A stretch of 64,000 nt of DNA from positions 6,262,001 through 6,326,000 of the forward strand of contig NZ_CP059556.1 in assembly GCF_024734405.1 (NCBI RefSeq). The letters are read 5' to 3'. The notes beneath the pieces are model-generated. The model was not told the origin of the DNA, did no database searches, and worked only from the letters and a program-made list of their open reading frames with translations. Source of the DNA: Saccharopolyspora gregorii (GTDB lineage: Bacteria > Actinomycetota > Actinomycetes > Mycobacteriales > Pseudonocardiaceae). Shown here piece after piece: positions 36,037 through 43,750 of this stretch; the first letter of the stretch is position 1; each line of letters begins with the position of its first letter. The translations under genes were made by a program, and so were the position numbers.

Positions 36037-36242
36037 GTCCGCTAGCGACCCTCCGTTCGACCGGCGCGGTTGCGCCGTTCGGCGGCTTGATCGACGTGCA
36101 CTGCCGACGGGCACTCTGTCAGCAGGCGGAGCGCGGACCTAGCGATCTCGCCCAACACCCCCGGATCGGGTGACAAATCCGCTCGGCGCCCGGATTGCGC
36201 CGACCGCACCGGGAACGACCTCGTCGCGGCTACGGTGGCGTG

Positions 36243-37505
36243 GTGAGCAACGCGAAGATCGCACCACCGGATGATGCCGCCGCCCACGTGCCGCGGGTAC
36301 TGCGAGTCACGGCGGCCGTGTGCTGGCGCCTGCTGGTCGTGCTCGGCATGTTGTACGTGCTGAGCCTGGCGCTGGGCAGGCTCTACGTCGTGGTCATCCC
36401 GGTGGCCATCGCACTGCTGCTGGCGGCGCTGCTCGCCCCGGCGGTGTCCTGGCTGGCGCGGCGGAAGGTGCCGCGGGCGATCGCGACGGCGGTGGTGCTC
36501 GTCGGCGGGCTGGCGCTGGTCGGCGGCGTGCTGACCTTCGTGATCAACGCGTTCATCAACGGCTTCCCCGAGCTGCAGCGGGAGATCCTGCGCAGCCTCG
36601 GGCAGATCCGGGGCTGGTTGCTGCAGGGGCCGCTGCACCTGCGCGAGGAGCAGATCGACGAGTACCTGGGGCAGGCCGCCCGCTGGTTGCAGGAGAACCA
36701 GGCGGCGCTGACCAGCGGTGCGCTGTCCACGGCGTCCACGTTCGGCAACTTCCTCACCGGCCTGGTGCTGGCGCTGTTCACGCTGATCTTCTTCTTGCAC
36801 GACGGCCGCCGGGTGTGGCTGTTCCTGATCGGCCTGGTGCCCTCGCACGTGCGGGGCCGGGTGGACGTGGCCGGGATCCGCGGGTTCGCCTCGCTGGTCG
36901 GGTACGTGCGGGCGACGGCGCTGGTGGCGGTCGCCGACGCGGTCGGCATCGGCATCGGGTTGACGCTCATCGGGGTGCCGCTGGCGCTGCCGCTGTCGGC
37001 GCTGGTGTTCCTCGGCGGGTTCGTGCCGATCGTCGGCGCGGTGGCCTCCGGTTCGGTGGCGGTGCTGGTGGCGCTGGTGACCAGCGGCTGGGTGAACGCG
37101 CTGCTGGTGGTGCTGGTCGTGCTGCTGGTCCAGCAGGTGGAGGGCCACATCCTGCAGCCGCTGCTGCTGGGCCGCGCGGTGCAGGTGCACGCGCTGGCCG
37201 TGGTGCTGGCGATCAGCGCGGGTGTGGTGCTCGGCGGGATCGTCGGCGCGCTGCTGGCGGTTCCGGTGGTGGCGGTGCTGAATTCGGCGATCCGCTCGCT
37301 GACGGCAGGCGAGGACGAGTCGACGCCGGTGGAGGCCACGGATCCGCACGAGGCCGAACCACCGGCTCCGGATTCCGCGGCCGACGGCGCGGAGCGGGAC
37401 GACGCCGGTGAATCCGGTGCGGAACGCCGTTCCGACGGCGGGTCCGGGAAATCCTCGGCCGGTGGTCCCGCGGACTCGGTTGGTCCCGATTCCGATTCCC
37501 GCTGA
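36243..37505 (+). CDS. AI-2E family transporter (UPF0118)
   Basis: The product is 420 aa. It has the family's arrangement of about eight helices with a soluble insert between helices 3 and 4 (FPELQREILRSLGQIRGWLL, continuing QEEQ-like), then GYVRATALVAVADAVGIGIG, FVPIVGAVASGSVAVLVALV, QQVEGHILQPLLLGRAV and HALAVVLAISAG. Members export signals or act in ion homeostasis; the cargo is unknown. The C terminus is an 80-residue acidic, Ser/Gly-rich tail. Two consecutive GTG codons (36240, 36243) follow TACGGT at 36231-36236, so the transcript may be leaderless. Confidence 0.87.
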   Translation: MSNAKIAPPDDAAAHVPRVLRVTAAVCWRLLVVLGMLYVLSLALGRLYVVVIPVAIALLLAALLAPAVSWLARRKVPRAIATAVVLVGGLALVGGVLTFVINAFINGFPELQREILRSLGQIRGWLLQGPLHLREEQIDEYLGQAARWLQENQAALTSGALSTASTFGNFLTGLVLALFTLIFFLHDGRRVWLFLIGLVPSHVRGRVDVAGIRGFASLVGYVRATALVAVADAVGIGIGLTLIGVPLALPLSALVFLGGFVPIVGAVASGSVAVLVALVTSGWVNALLVVLVVLLVQQVEGHILQPLLLGRAVQVHALAVVLAISAGVVLGGIVGALLAVPVVAVLNSAIRSLTAGEDESTPVEATDPHEAEPPAPDSAADGAERDDAGESGAERRSDGGSGKSSAGGPADSVGPDSDSR

Positions 37506-37538
37506 TCGGGAGCGAACGATCGAAAATCGAAACGAGTC

Positions 37539-37570
37539 CGGGCCGGAAAGGGGTGCGTCCCGCCGGCCCG
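37539..37570 (+). terminator. Hairpin after the AI-2E gene
   Basis: CGGGCCGG (37539-37546) pairs with CCGGCCCG (37563-37570), 34 nt after the stop codon. Confidence 0.5.
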
Positions 37571-37628
37571 GCCCCGTTCCGGAGGACCGCCCCGAAATCC
37601 GCTCGCGAATGGTGCGGGAAAGCCGAGA

Positions 37629-38825
37629 TCAGGCGAACGTCACCGCATTCCGCCCCGACGATTTCGCCGTCAGCAGCGCCGCATCCGCGGCCACCAGCAG
37701 ATCGGGCAGCTCGTAGCCGAACCGTGCGGTGGTCGACACCCCGACGCTCACCGTCACGCCGGTCAGCTCGCGCGGCCGCCCCATGGTGTCCCGGGTCGGC
37801 ACCGACAACGCGGCCACCGACAACCGGATCCGCTCGGCCACCGCGTGCGCCACCTCCGGGCACGCGTGCGGGAGCAGCACCACGAACTCCTCCCCGCCGA
37901 ACCGGCCCACCAGGTCCTCCTTGCGCACGCTGTCCCGCAGCATCACCGCGACCGCCGCCAGCACCGCGTCCCCCGCGAGGTGCCCCACCTCGTCGTTGAC
38001 CCGCTTGAAGTGGTCCAGGTCGAGCAGCAGCAGCGCGGCACCGCGGTCCCGCGCGCACGCCCGCCGCAGCTCCATCCGCGCCATCCGGTCCCAGTGCAGC
38101 GCGTTCGCCAACCCGGTCTTGCCGTCGCGCTGCGCCGACCGCCGCCAGTGCGGCAGCTGCCCCGCGAGGTCCAGCAGCGCCAGCATCGGCGCGCCCAGCA
38201 CCGCGACCTCCGGCTCGCGCAGCACCGCCATCCCCAGCACACCGCCGAAGCAGGCCGCCACGATGCCCAGCAGCACGTCGATCGGCTCGCCCACCACGTC
38301 CTCGCGCGGCGCCCCCGGGTCGCGCAGCCGCAGCCCGATCCCCACCAGCAGCGCCCGCACCGCCAGCAGCGTCGTCCCCGCGAGCACGATCAACGCCGGA
38401 TCCCACCGGGGGTCCTCCCAGCCGATGACCCAGCGGGCCGCGAACACCGCCAACGTCGTGGAGGCGGTGACGAACAGCCAGCGGTGCGGATCGGGCCGCG
38501 CCTCCAGCACCCCGTGCAGCGCCGGGCCGAGCAGCAGCAGCACCAGCAGGTTCGGCGGCAGCACGAGCCCACCGGCCGCCAGGTAGGCGATGTGCACGGT
38601 CCACGGGTCCCGGCGCACGCCGCTGCGCAGGTGGATGGTCACCGAGGTCGCGATGATGACGGCGGCCGCGGTGCCGCCGAGCATGCCGAACCGGAACCAC
38701 TCGGTGCGCGTCGGCGGCGAGTTCAGCAGCACCACCGGGAGGACCAGGCCGATGGCGGCGGCCTGGGTGAGCAGCACGTCGATCAGTGCGGGTGCCCGGA
38801 GCCGCCACAAGGGCCACGGCGCCAT
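37629..38825 (-). CDS. Membrane GGEEF protein (diguanylate cyclase)
   Basis: The product is 398 aa. About six N-terminal helices (residues 10-210) form an unnamed membrane sensor. The C-terminal domain carries DGKTGLANALHWDRM, LLLLDLDHFKRVNDEVGH and RFGGEEFVVLLP, so it is a catalytic-type GGEEF domain making c-di-GMP. Unlike the PAS-GGDEF protein at 30835, it has the inhibitory RxxD site (RKED) nine residues before the motif. The start is the ATG at 38825. It is divergent from the two-component system, sharing a 278-nt regulatory region. Confidence 0.9.
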   Translation of the reverse strand: MAPWPLWRLRAPALIDVLLTQAAAIGLVLPVVLLNSPPTRTEWFRFGMLGGTAAAVIIATSVTIHLRSGVRRDPWTVHIAYLAAGGLVLPPNLLVLLLLGPALHGVLEARPDPHRWLFVTASTTLAVFAARWVIGWEDPRWDPALIVLAGTTLLAVRALLVGIGLRLRDPGAPREDVVGEPIDVLLGIVAACFGGVLGMAVLREPEVAVLGAPMLALLDLAGQLPHWRRSAQRDGKTGLANALHWDRMARMELRRACARDRGAALLLLDLDHFKRVNDEVGHLAGDAVLAAVAVMLRDSVRKEDLVGRFGGEEFVVLLPHACPEVAHAVAERIRLSVAALSVPTRDTMGRPRELTGVTVSVGVSTTARFGYELPDLLVAADAALLTAKSSGRNAVTFA

Positions 38826-39006
38826 GATTCCTCACGTCTCTTCCTCGCCCGGACGGGCGAGCGGTCATTGATCCGATCGACTTTTCCGGAAACGCGCGAA
38901 TGGCGGTGCCCCACTGCAGCCAAGTACCGGATCGGTTACTACTCCCGAGCCTGGCACAACTAGATCAACCGTGGAAACCCGGCTCTCAGGTCCATTCGGG
39001 TAGATC

Positions 39007-39032
39007 CGCTCGGTGATGACAAACACCGAGCG
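39007..39032. promoter_or_regulatory. Inverted repeat upstream of the histidine-kinase gene
   Basis: CGCTCGGTG and CACCGAGCG flank ATGACAAA, with perfect 9-bp arms. A second, wider dyad (ACCGATCG at 39038-39045 with CGATCGGT at 39061-39068) lies just downstream. Either could be the binding site of the adjacent LuxR-type response regulator. Confidence 0.45.
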
Positions 39033-39103
39033 TGTTCACCGATCGTCGGCTCACGCAACTCGATCGGTACGGCAGGATGGTCGATCGGGAGGGAACAGCC
39101 GTG

Positions 39104-40399
39104 ATGTCGAAGAACACCGCGCCGCAAGGCGTCCGGGTGGCCGATGGGCGCTCGCCGTTGTGGCGCGCGCACAACTTCTTCCGCTCCGTAGGACTCGGGT
39201 ACGCGGTGCTGTGGTTCGCGATCCAGTTCCCCGCCTACCAGCGCCCGGCCCTCGCGGTCGTCGAGATCCTCGTCATGATCGGCTGGACCGTGTTCACCGT
39301 GTGGCGGTTCCGGCGGCGGGAGGGCCGGACGAACGCGCTGGTGCTCGCGGACCAGGTGCTGATCTCGGTGCTGTTCCTCGGCAACGAGCTGATCATGACC
39401 GAAGAGCAGATGCGGCAACTGGCGCCGTCGGTCATCACCATGTGGCAGCCGTCGATGGTGACGCTGGCCGGCGTGCAGTGGGGCTGGATCGGCGGCGGGA
39501 TCTCCGGCGCGGTCTCCGCTCTGATCAACTTCGCGATCCGGGACGTCTACGCGCCGCTGATGTTCCAGGACGCGGTGTTGCTGATCGGGGCGGGCCTGCT
39601 GTTCGGGCTGGCCGCGGACACCGCCCGCCGCTCCACCGAGCGGCTCAGCCAGGCGCTGCGCGCCGAGGCCGCGACCGCCGAGCGGGAACGGCTCGCCCGC
39701 TCCATCCACGACAGCGTGCTGCAGGTGCTGGCGCGGGTGCGCAACCGCGGCGTCGAGCTCGGCGGGGAGGCCGCCGAACTCGCCCGGCTCGCCGGGGAGC
39801 AGGAGATCGCACTCCGCTCGCTGGTCGCCACCGCTCCGCCCGAGCACGACGCGGAGGGCGAGGTGGACCTCGTCGCCCGGCTCCAGGTGCTGCGCACCGG
39901 CAAGGTGCAGGTGTCCGTCCCCGCCACCGACGTGCGGCTGCCCGAGCCGATGGGCTCCGACGTGCTGCTGATCGTGCGGGAGGCGCTGGAGAACGTGGAT
40001 CGGCACGCGGGCCCGGATGCCCGCGCTTGGGTCTTGCTCGAAGAGCTGCCGGACGAGATCGTGATCAGCGTCCGGGACGACGGCCCGGGCATCGCCGCGG
40101 GCAGGCTGGCCGAAGCCGCCGCGGAAGGCCGGATGGGCGTGGCCCAGTCCATCCGCGGCCGCGTCCGGCACCTGGGCGGCACGATCTCCCTGGACACCAC
40201 CCCGGGAGAAGGCACCGAGTGGGAGATCCGGTTACCGCATCCGCACCCGGCCCCGGCGGGGGCGGGCGGACGCGCGAGATCGGTGGCCGAGAAGATGTTC
40301 CCCCGGCGGACGGCGCCCGCCGCGCCGCTCGCCGCGGACCCGGACCGATCGGACGACCGGGATGCCGACCCGGCACCGCGCGGAGGAGGAGAAGGATGA
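39104..40399 (+). CDS. Sensor histidine kinase, NarL/LuxR-partner type
   Basis: The product is 431 aa. Four to five N-terminal helices (about residues 25-175) are followed by a coiled segment and the phospho-acceptor His202 in ERERLARSIHDSVLQVL, the HisKA_3 pattern. The ATPase part shows REALENVDRHA (N box) and VRDDGPGIAAGRL with RMGVAQSIRGR. The tail is proline- and aspartate-rich. It resembles the MacS-like kinases of actinomycetes. The start ATG at 39104 follows GGAGGG. It overlaps the response-regulator gene by four bases (ATGA), so the two are translated together. Confidence 0.9.
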   Translation: MSKNTAPQGVRVADGRSPLWRAHNFFRSVGLGYAVLWFAIQFPAYQRPALAVVEILVMIGWTVFTVWRFRRREGRTNALVLADQVLISVLFLGNELIMTEEQMRQLAPSVITMWQPSMVTLAGVQWGWIGGGISGAVSALINFAIRDVYAPLMFQDAVLLIGAGLLFGLAADTARRSTERLSQALRAEAATAERERLARSIHDSVLQVLARVRNRGVELGGEAAELARLAGEQEIALRSLVATAPPEHDAEGEVDLVARLQVLRTGKVQVSVPATDVRLPEPMGSDVLLIVREALENVDRHAGPDARAWVLLEELPDEIVISVRDDGPGIAAGRLAEAAAEGRMGVAQSIRGRVRHLGGTISLDTTPGEGTEWEIRLPHPHPAPAGAGGRARSVAEKMFPRRTAPAAPLAADPDRSDDRDADPAPRGGGEG

Positions 40400-41076
40400 C
40401 CGAGCCGCACGTGTCGGTGATGGTGGTCGACGACCACCCGATGTGGCGCGACGGGGTTTCGCGAGATCTCGCCGAACGCGGCTTCGAGATCCGCGCGACC
40501 AGCGGGGACGCGGTGTCCGCGCTGCGGATCGCGCGCACCGTGCGCCCGGACGTGGTCCTGATGGACCTGAACCTCGGCGACACCTCCGGCGTCGACGCGT
40601 CCCGGCAGATCACCCAGGAGATCCCCGGGACCCGGGTGCTGGTGCTGTCCGCGAGCGGGGAGCACAGCGACGTGCTGGAGGCGGTGAAGGCGGGCGCCTC
40701 CGGCTACCTGGTCAAGTCCGCCTCGGTGGACGAGCTGGTCGACGCCGTGCGCCGCACCGCGGCCGGGGACGCCGTGTTCACCGCCGGCCTGGCCGGGCTG
40801 GTGCTGGGCGAGTACCGGCGGATGGCGGTGTCACCGGGCGCCGAATCGCAGGCCCCGCAGCTCACCGACCGGGAGACCGAGGTGCTGCGGCAGGTGGCGA
40901 AGGGGCTCACCGCGCGGCAGATCGCGAACAAGCTGGTCATCTCGCACCGCACCGTGGAGAACCACGTGCAGTCCACGCTGCGCAAGCTGCAGCTGCACAA
41001 CCGGGTCGAGCTGGCCCGCTACGCCATCGAGCACGGCCTCGACGCCGACGGCGAAGCGGGCGCCGCGCCGAGCTGA
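40396..41076 (+). CDS. LuxR/NarL-family response regulator
   Basis: The product is 226 aa. The receiver domain has acidic residues Asp12-Asp13 and phospho-acceptor Asp57 (VVLMDLNL), with Ser and Lys switch residues in VLSASG and GYLVKSAS. The C-terminal helix-turn-helix LTDRETEVLRQVAKGLTARQ and RTVENHVQSTLRKL is the LuxR type. It is the partner of the kinase that overlaps it. A strong terminator follows, so it is not obviously in the same transcript as the peptide genes 290 bp downstream, but it could regulate them. Confidence 0.93.
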   Translation: MTEPHVSVMVVDDHPMWRDGVSRDLAERGFEIRATSGDAVSALRIARTVRPDVVLMDLNLGDTSGVDASRQITQEIPGTRVLVLSASGEHSDVLEAVKAGASGYLVKSASVDELVDAVRRTAAGDAVFTAGLAGLVLGEYRRMAVSPGAESQAPQLTDRETEVLRQVAKGLTARQIANKLVISHRTVENHVQSTLRKLQLHNRVELARYAIEHGLDADGEAGAAPS

Positions 41077-41121
41077 CGCCGCGCGGGAGCCCCCCGCCCG
41101 CAAGATCCGCCCCGATTCACC

Positions 41122-41152
41122 CGACCCGGCGACCACATCGGTCGCCGGGTCG
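41122..41152 (+). terminator. Terminator after the response regulator
   Basis: CGACCCGGCGACC (41122-41134) pairs perfectly with GGTCGCCGGGTCG (41140-41152) around ACATC, 45 nt past the stop codon. Confidence 0.8.
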
Positions 41153-41259
41153 TTCCGCGTCCGGCCCCGGGGCGCCCTTCCCCCTGCGCAACGGGCGGTT
41201 TCACCCCAGGTGACGGGCCGGGCCCCACCGGTCGCCCACGCGGGTGCCCGGCGCGCACC

Positions 41260-41292
41260 GTGACGGGCGGGTGACGGGTCGGTGACGCCGGG
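41260..41292 (+). promoter_or_regulatory. Three 11-bp-spaced heptamers upstream of the peptide genes (SARP-box-like)
   Basis: GTGACGGGCGG, GTGACGGGTCG and GTGACGCCGGG lie end to end: a GTGACGG heptamer plus 4-bp spacers, repeated every 11 bp. SARP activators bind exactly this geometry just before the -10 box. A weak TACTTC lies 11 bp downstream at 41300-41305. A further GTGACGG copy is at 41210. The nearby regulator gene at 43751 encodes a SARP and carries the same motif upstream. Confidence 0.6.
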
Positions 41293-41365
41293 TCTGGCGT
41301 ACTTCCGGCCAGCGGCGCAAGAGGCCGCGGTTCGAAAGTTCGTCAACTCGATGAGGAGTACGACC

Positions 41366-41545
41366 GTGAACGTTTTCGAGATCTCCGAGCTGGAACTGTC
41401 CGCCGAGCTGCTGCCGACGCGCGAGGCCCTCGGTTCGTTCAACTTCGCCGACCTGTACGCGACCAACACCGCGGTCGCCATCAGCGGCGAGGGCGACGCC
41501 GTCGCGATCGCGAACCAGGACATCGACCTCGGCCAGGAAGGCTGA
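41366..41545 (+). CDS. Short peptide 1, putative precursor (59 aa)
   Basis: The start is GTG at 41366, 7 nt after GAGGAG (41353-41358). The peptide opens MNVFEISELELSAELLPTRE, continues ALGSFNFADLYATNTAVAIS and ends GEGDAVAIANQDIDLGQEG. There is no signal peptide and no cysteine. Peptide 2 shares AELLPxREALGS and nearly the whole second half, and peptide 3 shares AELLPxREA. The acidic, helix-prone front looks like a leader. The second half alternates small polar and branched hydrophobic residues with an internal echo (NTAVAIS / GDAVAIA). The downstream PqqD-like/peptidase fusion suggests a processed peptide. Function is unknown. Confidence 0.75.
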   Translation: MNVFEISELELSAELLPTREALGSFNFADLYATNTAVAISGEGDAVAIANQDIDLGQEG

Positions 41546-41582
41546 TCCAGCCACCTGACCCGGTCCTCCTGCGGACCGCCCT

Positions 41583-41613
41583 GGTGACCCCGATGGGGGA
41601 TATCGGGGTCACC
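41583..41613 (+). terminator. Hairpin between peptide genes 1 and 2
   Basis: GGTGACCCCGAT (41583-41594) pairs perfectly with ATCGGGGTCACC (41602-41613). A weaker stem, CGGTCC/GGACCG, precedes it at 41561-41578. There is no U-tract, so it may be an mRNA-stabilising or partial terminator element. Confidence 0.6.
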
Positions 41614-41670
41614 TCCCGCGGCGACGCCGCCGCGGCCGTCTTCCACCCATCTCTACATCTGGAGCACATC

Positions 41671-41832
41671 GTGAACTTCGAGACCTGTGCGGAGCTGCTG
41701 CCCGCTCGCGAGGCCCTGGGCAGCCTGAACTGGGCCGACGTCTACGCCACCAACACCGCGGTCGCCATCAGCGGCGAGTGCAACGCCGTGGCGCTCGCCA
41801 ACCAGGACATCGACCTCGGCCAGAAGGACTGA
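41671..41832 (+). CDS. Short peptide 2, putative precursor (53 aa)
   Basis: The start is GTG at 41671, 7 nt after GGAG. The peptide reads MNFETCAELLPAREALGSLN, WADVYATNTAVAISGECNAV, then ALANQDIDLGQKD. It is a near-duplicate of peptide 1 from residue 7 on, with two cysteines (Cys6 and the one in GECNA) that peptide 1 lacks. An in-frame extension to 41584 runs through the intergenic hairpin and is unlikely. The peptide is too short for most gene finders. It is probably co-transcribed with peptides 1 and 3. Confidence 0.75.
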   Translation: MNFETCAELLPAREALGSLNWADVYATNTAVAISGECNAVALANQDIDLGQKD

Positions 41833-41850
41833 CCTGTCCTGACCGAGTTC

Positions 41851-41889
41851 CCGGTCGCGCGCCGTTGAAAACCGTCGGCGCGCGGCCGG
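41851..41889 (+). terminator. Long hairpin between peptide genes 2 and 3
   Basis: CGCGCGCCG (41856-41864) pairs with CGGCGCGCG (41876-41884), extended by CCGG/CCGG (41851-41854 and 41886-41889) across a T-G pair. No U-tract follows; the ribosome-binding site of peptide 3 begins about 12 nt later. Confidence 0.6.
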
Positions 41890-41911
41890 GCACCACCTAG
41901 GAGGAGAAGAC

Positions 41912-42076
41912 ATGAACGAACTGGAGCTGGCCGGGCAGTCGGCCGAGCTGCTGCCCCGCCGCGAGGCCACCAGCCTCGTCGACGTCACCACGGTCGTGCC
42001 GGTGAACGTCGGCGTCGCGGTCAGCCTCGGCGGCGACGCCGCGGCGATCGTCGGCCAGTACACGAACGTGGAGTAA
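41912..42076 (+). CDS. Short peptide 3, putative precursor (54 aa)
   Basis: The ATG at 41912 follows a very strong AGGAGGAGA ribosome-binding site. The peptide reads MNELELAGQSAELLPRREAT, SLVDVTTVVPVNVGVAVSLG, then GDAAAIVGQYTNVE, ending at TAA 42074-42076. It is a diverged paralogue: the leader motif AELLPxREA is kept and the second half is different in sequence but again alternates Val/Ala with small polar residues (VNVGVAVS / GDAAAIVGQ). It has no cysteine and no signal peptide. A classic terminator follows at once. The role is unknown; being third, best-translated and diverged suggests a partner peptide rather than a copy. Confidence 0.75.
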   Translation: MNELELAGQSAELLPRREATSLVDVTTVVPVNVGVAVSLGGDAAAIVGQYTNVE

Positions 42077-42098
42077 AAGCGGATATCGGACGTGCCGG

Positions 42099-42138
42099 CC
42101 GGCCGGGGGCGGGGATTTCCCCGTCCCCGGCCGGTTTT
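42099..42138 (+). terminator. Intrinsic terminator/attenuator before the peptidase gene
   Basis: A 16-bp stem (42099-42114 with 42119-42134, one G-T pair) around ATTT is followed by TTTT (42135-42138). The peptidase ATG is only 15 nt further. Peptide mRNA would be abundant, and the peptidase made only by read-through. Confidence 0.85.
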
Positions 42139-42152
42139 CCTGGAGGGGAACC

Positions 42153-43634
42153 ATGTCAGAAACCACCCAGGTCGGGCCGGGCGCACCCGCCGAGCCCGCC
42201 TCGTCCACCCCGCGGAGCCGACGCCGCACCGGCTCGCCCGCGGTGCCAGCGCAGGCCACCCACCGGGACGCGCCACCGCCCGAGCCCGAGGCCCCGGAAG
42301 CCGCCGCCACCGCCGAGGTGGACGAGCACGCCGTGCCGCAGCTCGCGGCGGGGGTCTCGCTGTGCGGCCGGTACGAAGGCGCCGGGTACACCGATCCGCG
42401 TTTCCTCATCGCCCGCGCCGACGGCCAGATGGTGCTGGTGTCGGAGCTGCTCTACGAGGTGACCACGCACATCGACGGCCGCCGCGACCTCCGGGAGATC
42501 GCCGCGCGGGTCAGCGCCGCCGCGGGCCGGGAGATCTCGCCGCTCGGCATCGGCTACCTGGTCGCCGAGAAGCTGCACGCCCTGGGCGTGGCGGCGCTGG
42601 ACGAGCCGGTGGCGAACGCGCCGCGCGCCGACCCGCTGCTGGCGCTGGCGCTGCGCGGGGTGCTGCTGCCCGCGAAGGTGGTGCGGCCGCTGGCCGCGGT
42701 GCTCGCGCCGCTGTTCCAGCCGATCCTGGTGGTGGCGGTGCTGGCCGGGATGCTCGTGGCCGACGTGGTGCTGGTCGCCTCCGGCGCGCTGGACCCGGCG
42801 TTCCACTCGGCGGTCGGCGACCCGGTGCAGGTGCTGGCGCTGATCGTGCTGCTGATCAGCTCCACGCTGTTCCACGAGACCGGGCACGCCGCGGCCTGCC
42901 ACTACGGCGGCGGCAAGCCGGGCGCGATCGGCGTCGGCATCCTGCTGATCTTCCCGGCGTTCTACACGAACGTCACCGACGCCTACCGGCTGAACCGGGC
43001 GGGCCGGTTGCGCACCGACCTGGGCGGGCTGTACTTCAACGCGATCTACATCCTGGCGGTGGCCGCGCTGTTCTGGGCGACGCACTTCCCGCCGCTGGCG
43101 GTGTTCATCGTGCTCAGCCACATGCAGATGCTGCAGCAGCTGCTGCCGCTGATCCGGATGGACGGCTACTACATCCTCGGCGACCTGGTGGGCGTGCCGA
43201 ACCTGTTCGGACTGGTGCGGCCGATGGTGCGCAAGGCGCTGGGCAAGCAGCAGCCGGGCGAGTCCGCCGGGGAGGCGCTGCGGCCGCGGGTGCGGCTGCT
43301 GGTCACCTGCTGGGTCGCGGTCGTGGTGCCGGTGCTGTTCCTGGCGGTGGTGCTGCTGTTCGTGCGGGTGCCGCGGTACCTGGGCACGGCGCTGGAGCGC
43401 GGGCAGGACTACTGGCTCAGCGGGGCCGCGGGCTTCGCGAACGGGCACGTGCTGGCCGGGGTGCTGGCGGTGCTGTCGATGTTCGTGCTGCTGCTGCCGT
43501 GGATCGGCGGCATCGCGTTCGTCATCCGCACCGGGCGCAAGATCGGTGCCTGGTACCGCAAGAAGCACCCGCGCTACGTGCCGCGGCACCGGGCGCCGGC
43601 GACCCGCAACCGGCTCGGCCTGCGCATCTCGTGA
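42153..43634 (+). CDS. PqqD-like (RRE) and M50-type membrane zinc peptidase fusion
   Basis: The product is 493 aa. Residues 1-60 are a Pro/Ala/Glu-rich lead. Residues about 64-150 (GVSLCGRYEGAGYTDPRFLI through VSELLYEVTTHIDGRRDLREI to YLVAEKLHALGV) match the PqqD/RiPP-recognition-element pattern that grips precursor leaders. From about 170 on there are about eight transmembrane segments with HETGH (241-245), FYTNVTDAYR (270-279) and RMDGYYILGD (335-344), the metal and active-site motifs of the putative peptide zinc metalloprotease group within M50. It probably cleaves or exports the adjacent short peptides at the membrane. The ATG at 42153 follows GGAGGGG. Confidence 0.85.
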   Translation: MSETTQVGPGAPAEPASSTPRSRRRTGSPAVPAQATHRDAPPPEPEAPEAAATAEVDEHAVPQLAAGVSLCGRYEGAGYTDPRFLIARADGQMVLVSELLYEVTTHIDGRRDLREIAARVSAAAGREISPLGIGYLVAEKLHALGVAALDEPVANAPRADPLLALALRGVLLPAKVVRPLAAVLAPLFQPILVVAVLAGMLVADVVLVASGALDPAFHSAVGDPVQVLALIVLLISSTLFHETGHAAACHYGGGKPGAIGVGILLIFPAFYTNVTDAYRLNRAGRLRTDLGGLYFNAIYILAVAALFWATHFPPLAVFIVLSHMQMLQQLLPLIRMDGYYILGDLVGVPNLFGLVRPMVRKALGKQQPGESAGEALRPRVRLLVTCWVAVVVPVLFLAVVLLFVRVPRYLGTALERGQDYWLSGAAGFANGHVLAGVLAVLSMFVLLLPWIGGIAFVIRTGRKIGAWYRKKHPRYVPRHRAPATRNRLGLRIS

Positions 43635-43674
43635 GCAGCCGGAACGTCACCCCGGGTAGTCGTGTAACGGCGGG

Positions 43675-43704
43675 CCGTCACCGCCACGACGCCACCGGTG
43701 ACGG
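43675..43704. promoter_or_regulatory. Inverted GTGACGG motif upstream of the SARP gene
   Basis: CCGTCACC (43675-43682) and GGTGACGG (43697-43704) are perfect inverted copies, 22 bp centre to centre, 47-76 bp before the SARP ATG. The heptamer is the one repeated at 41260-41292, which suggests autoregulation. Confidence 0.5.
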
Positions 43705-43750
43705 GTCATGCCTGCGTGTGGCCCGTCTTGGCCGGAACAAGGGGGGAACC

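Noticed and set aside
36195-36242. Longer start for the AI-2E transporter (16 extra residues)
   Set aside because: The added MRRPHRERPRRG segment overlaps the promoter-like TACGGT and has no ribosome-binding site.
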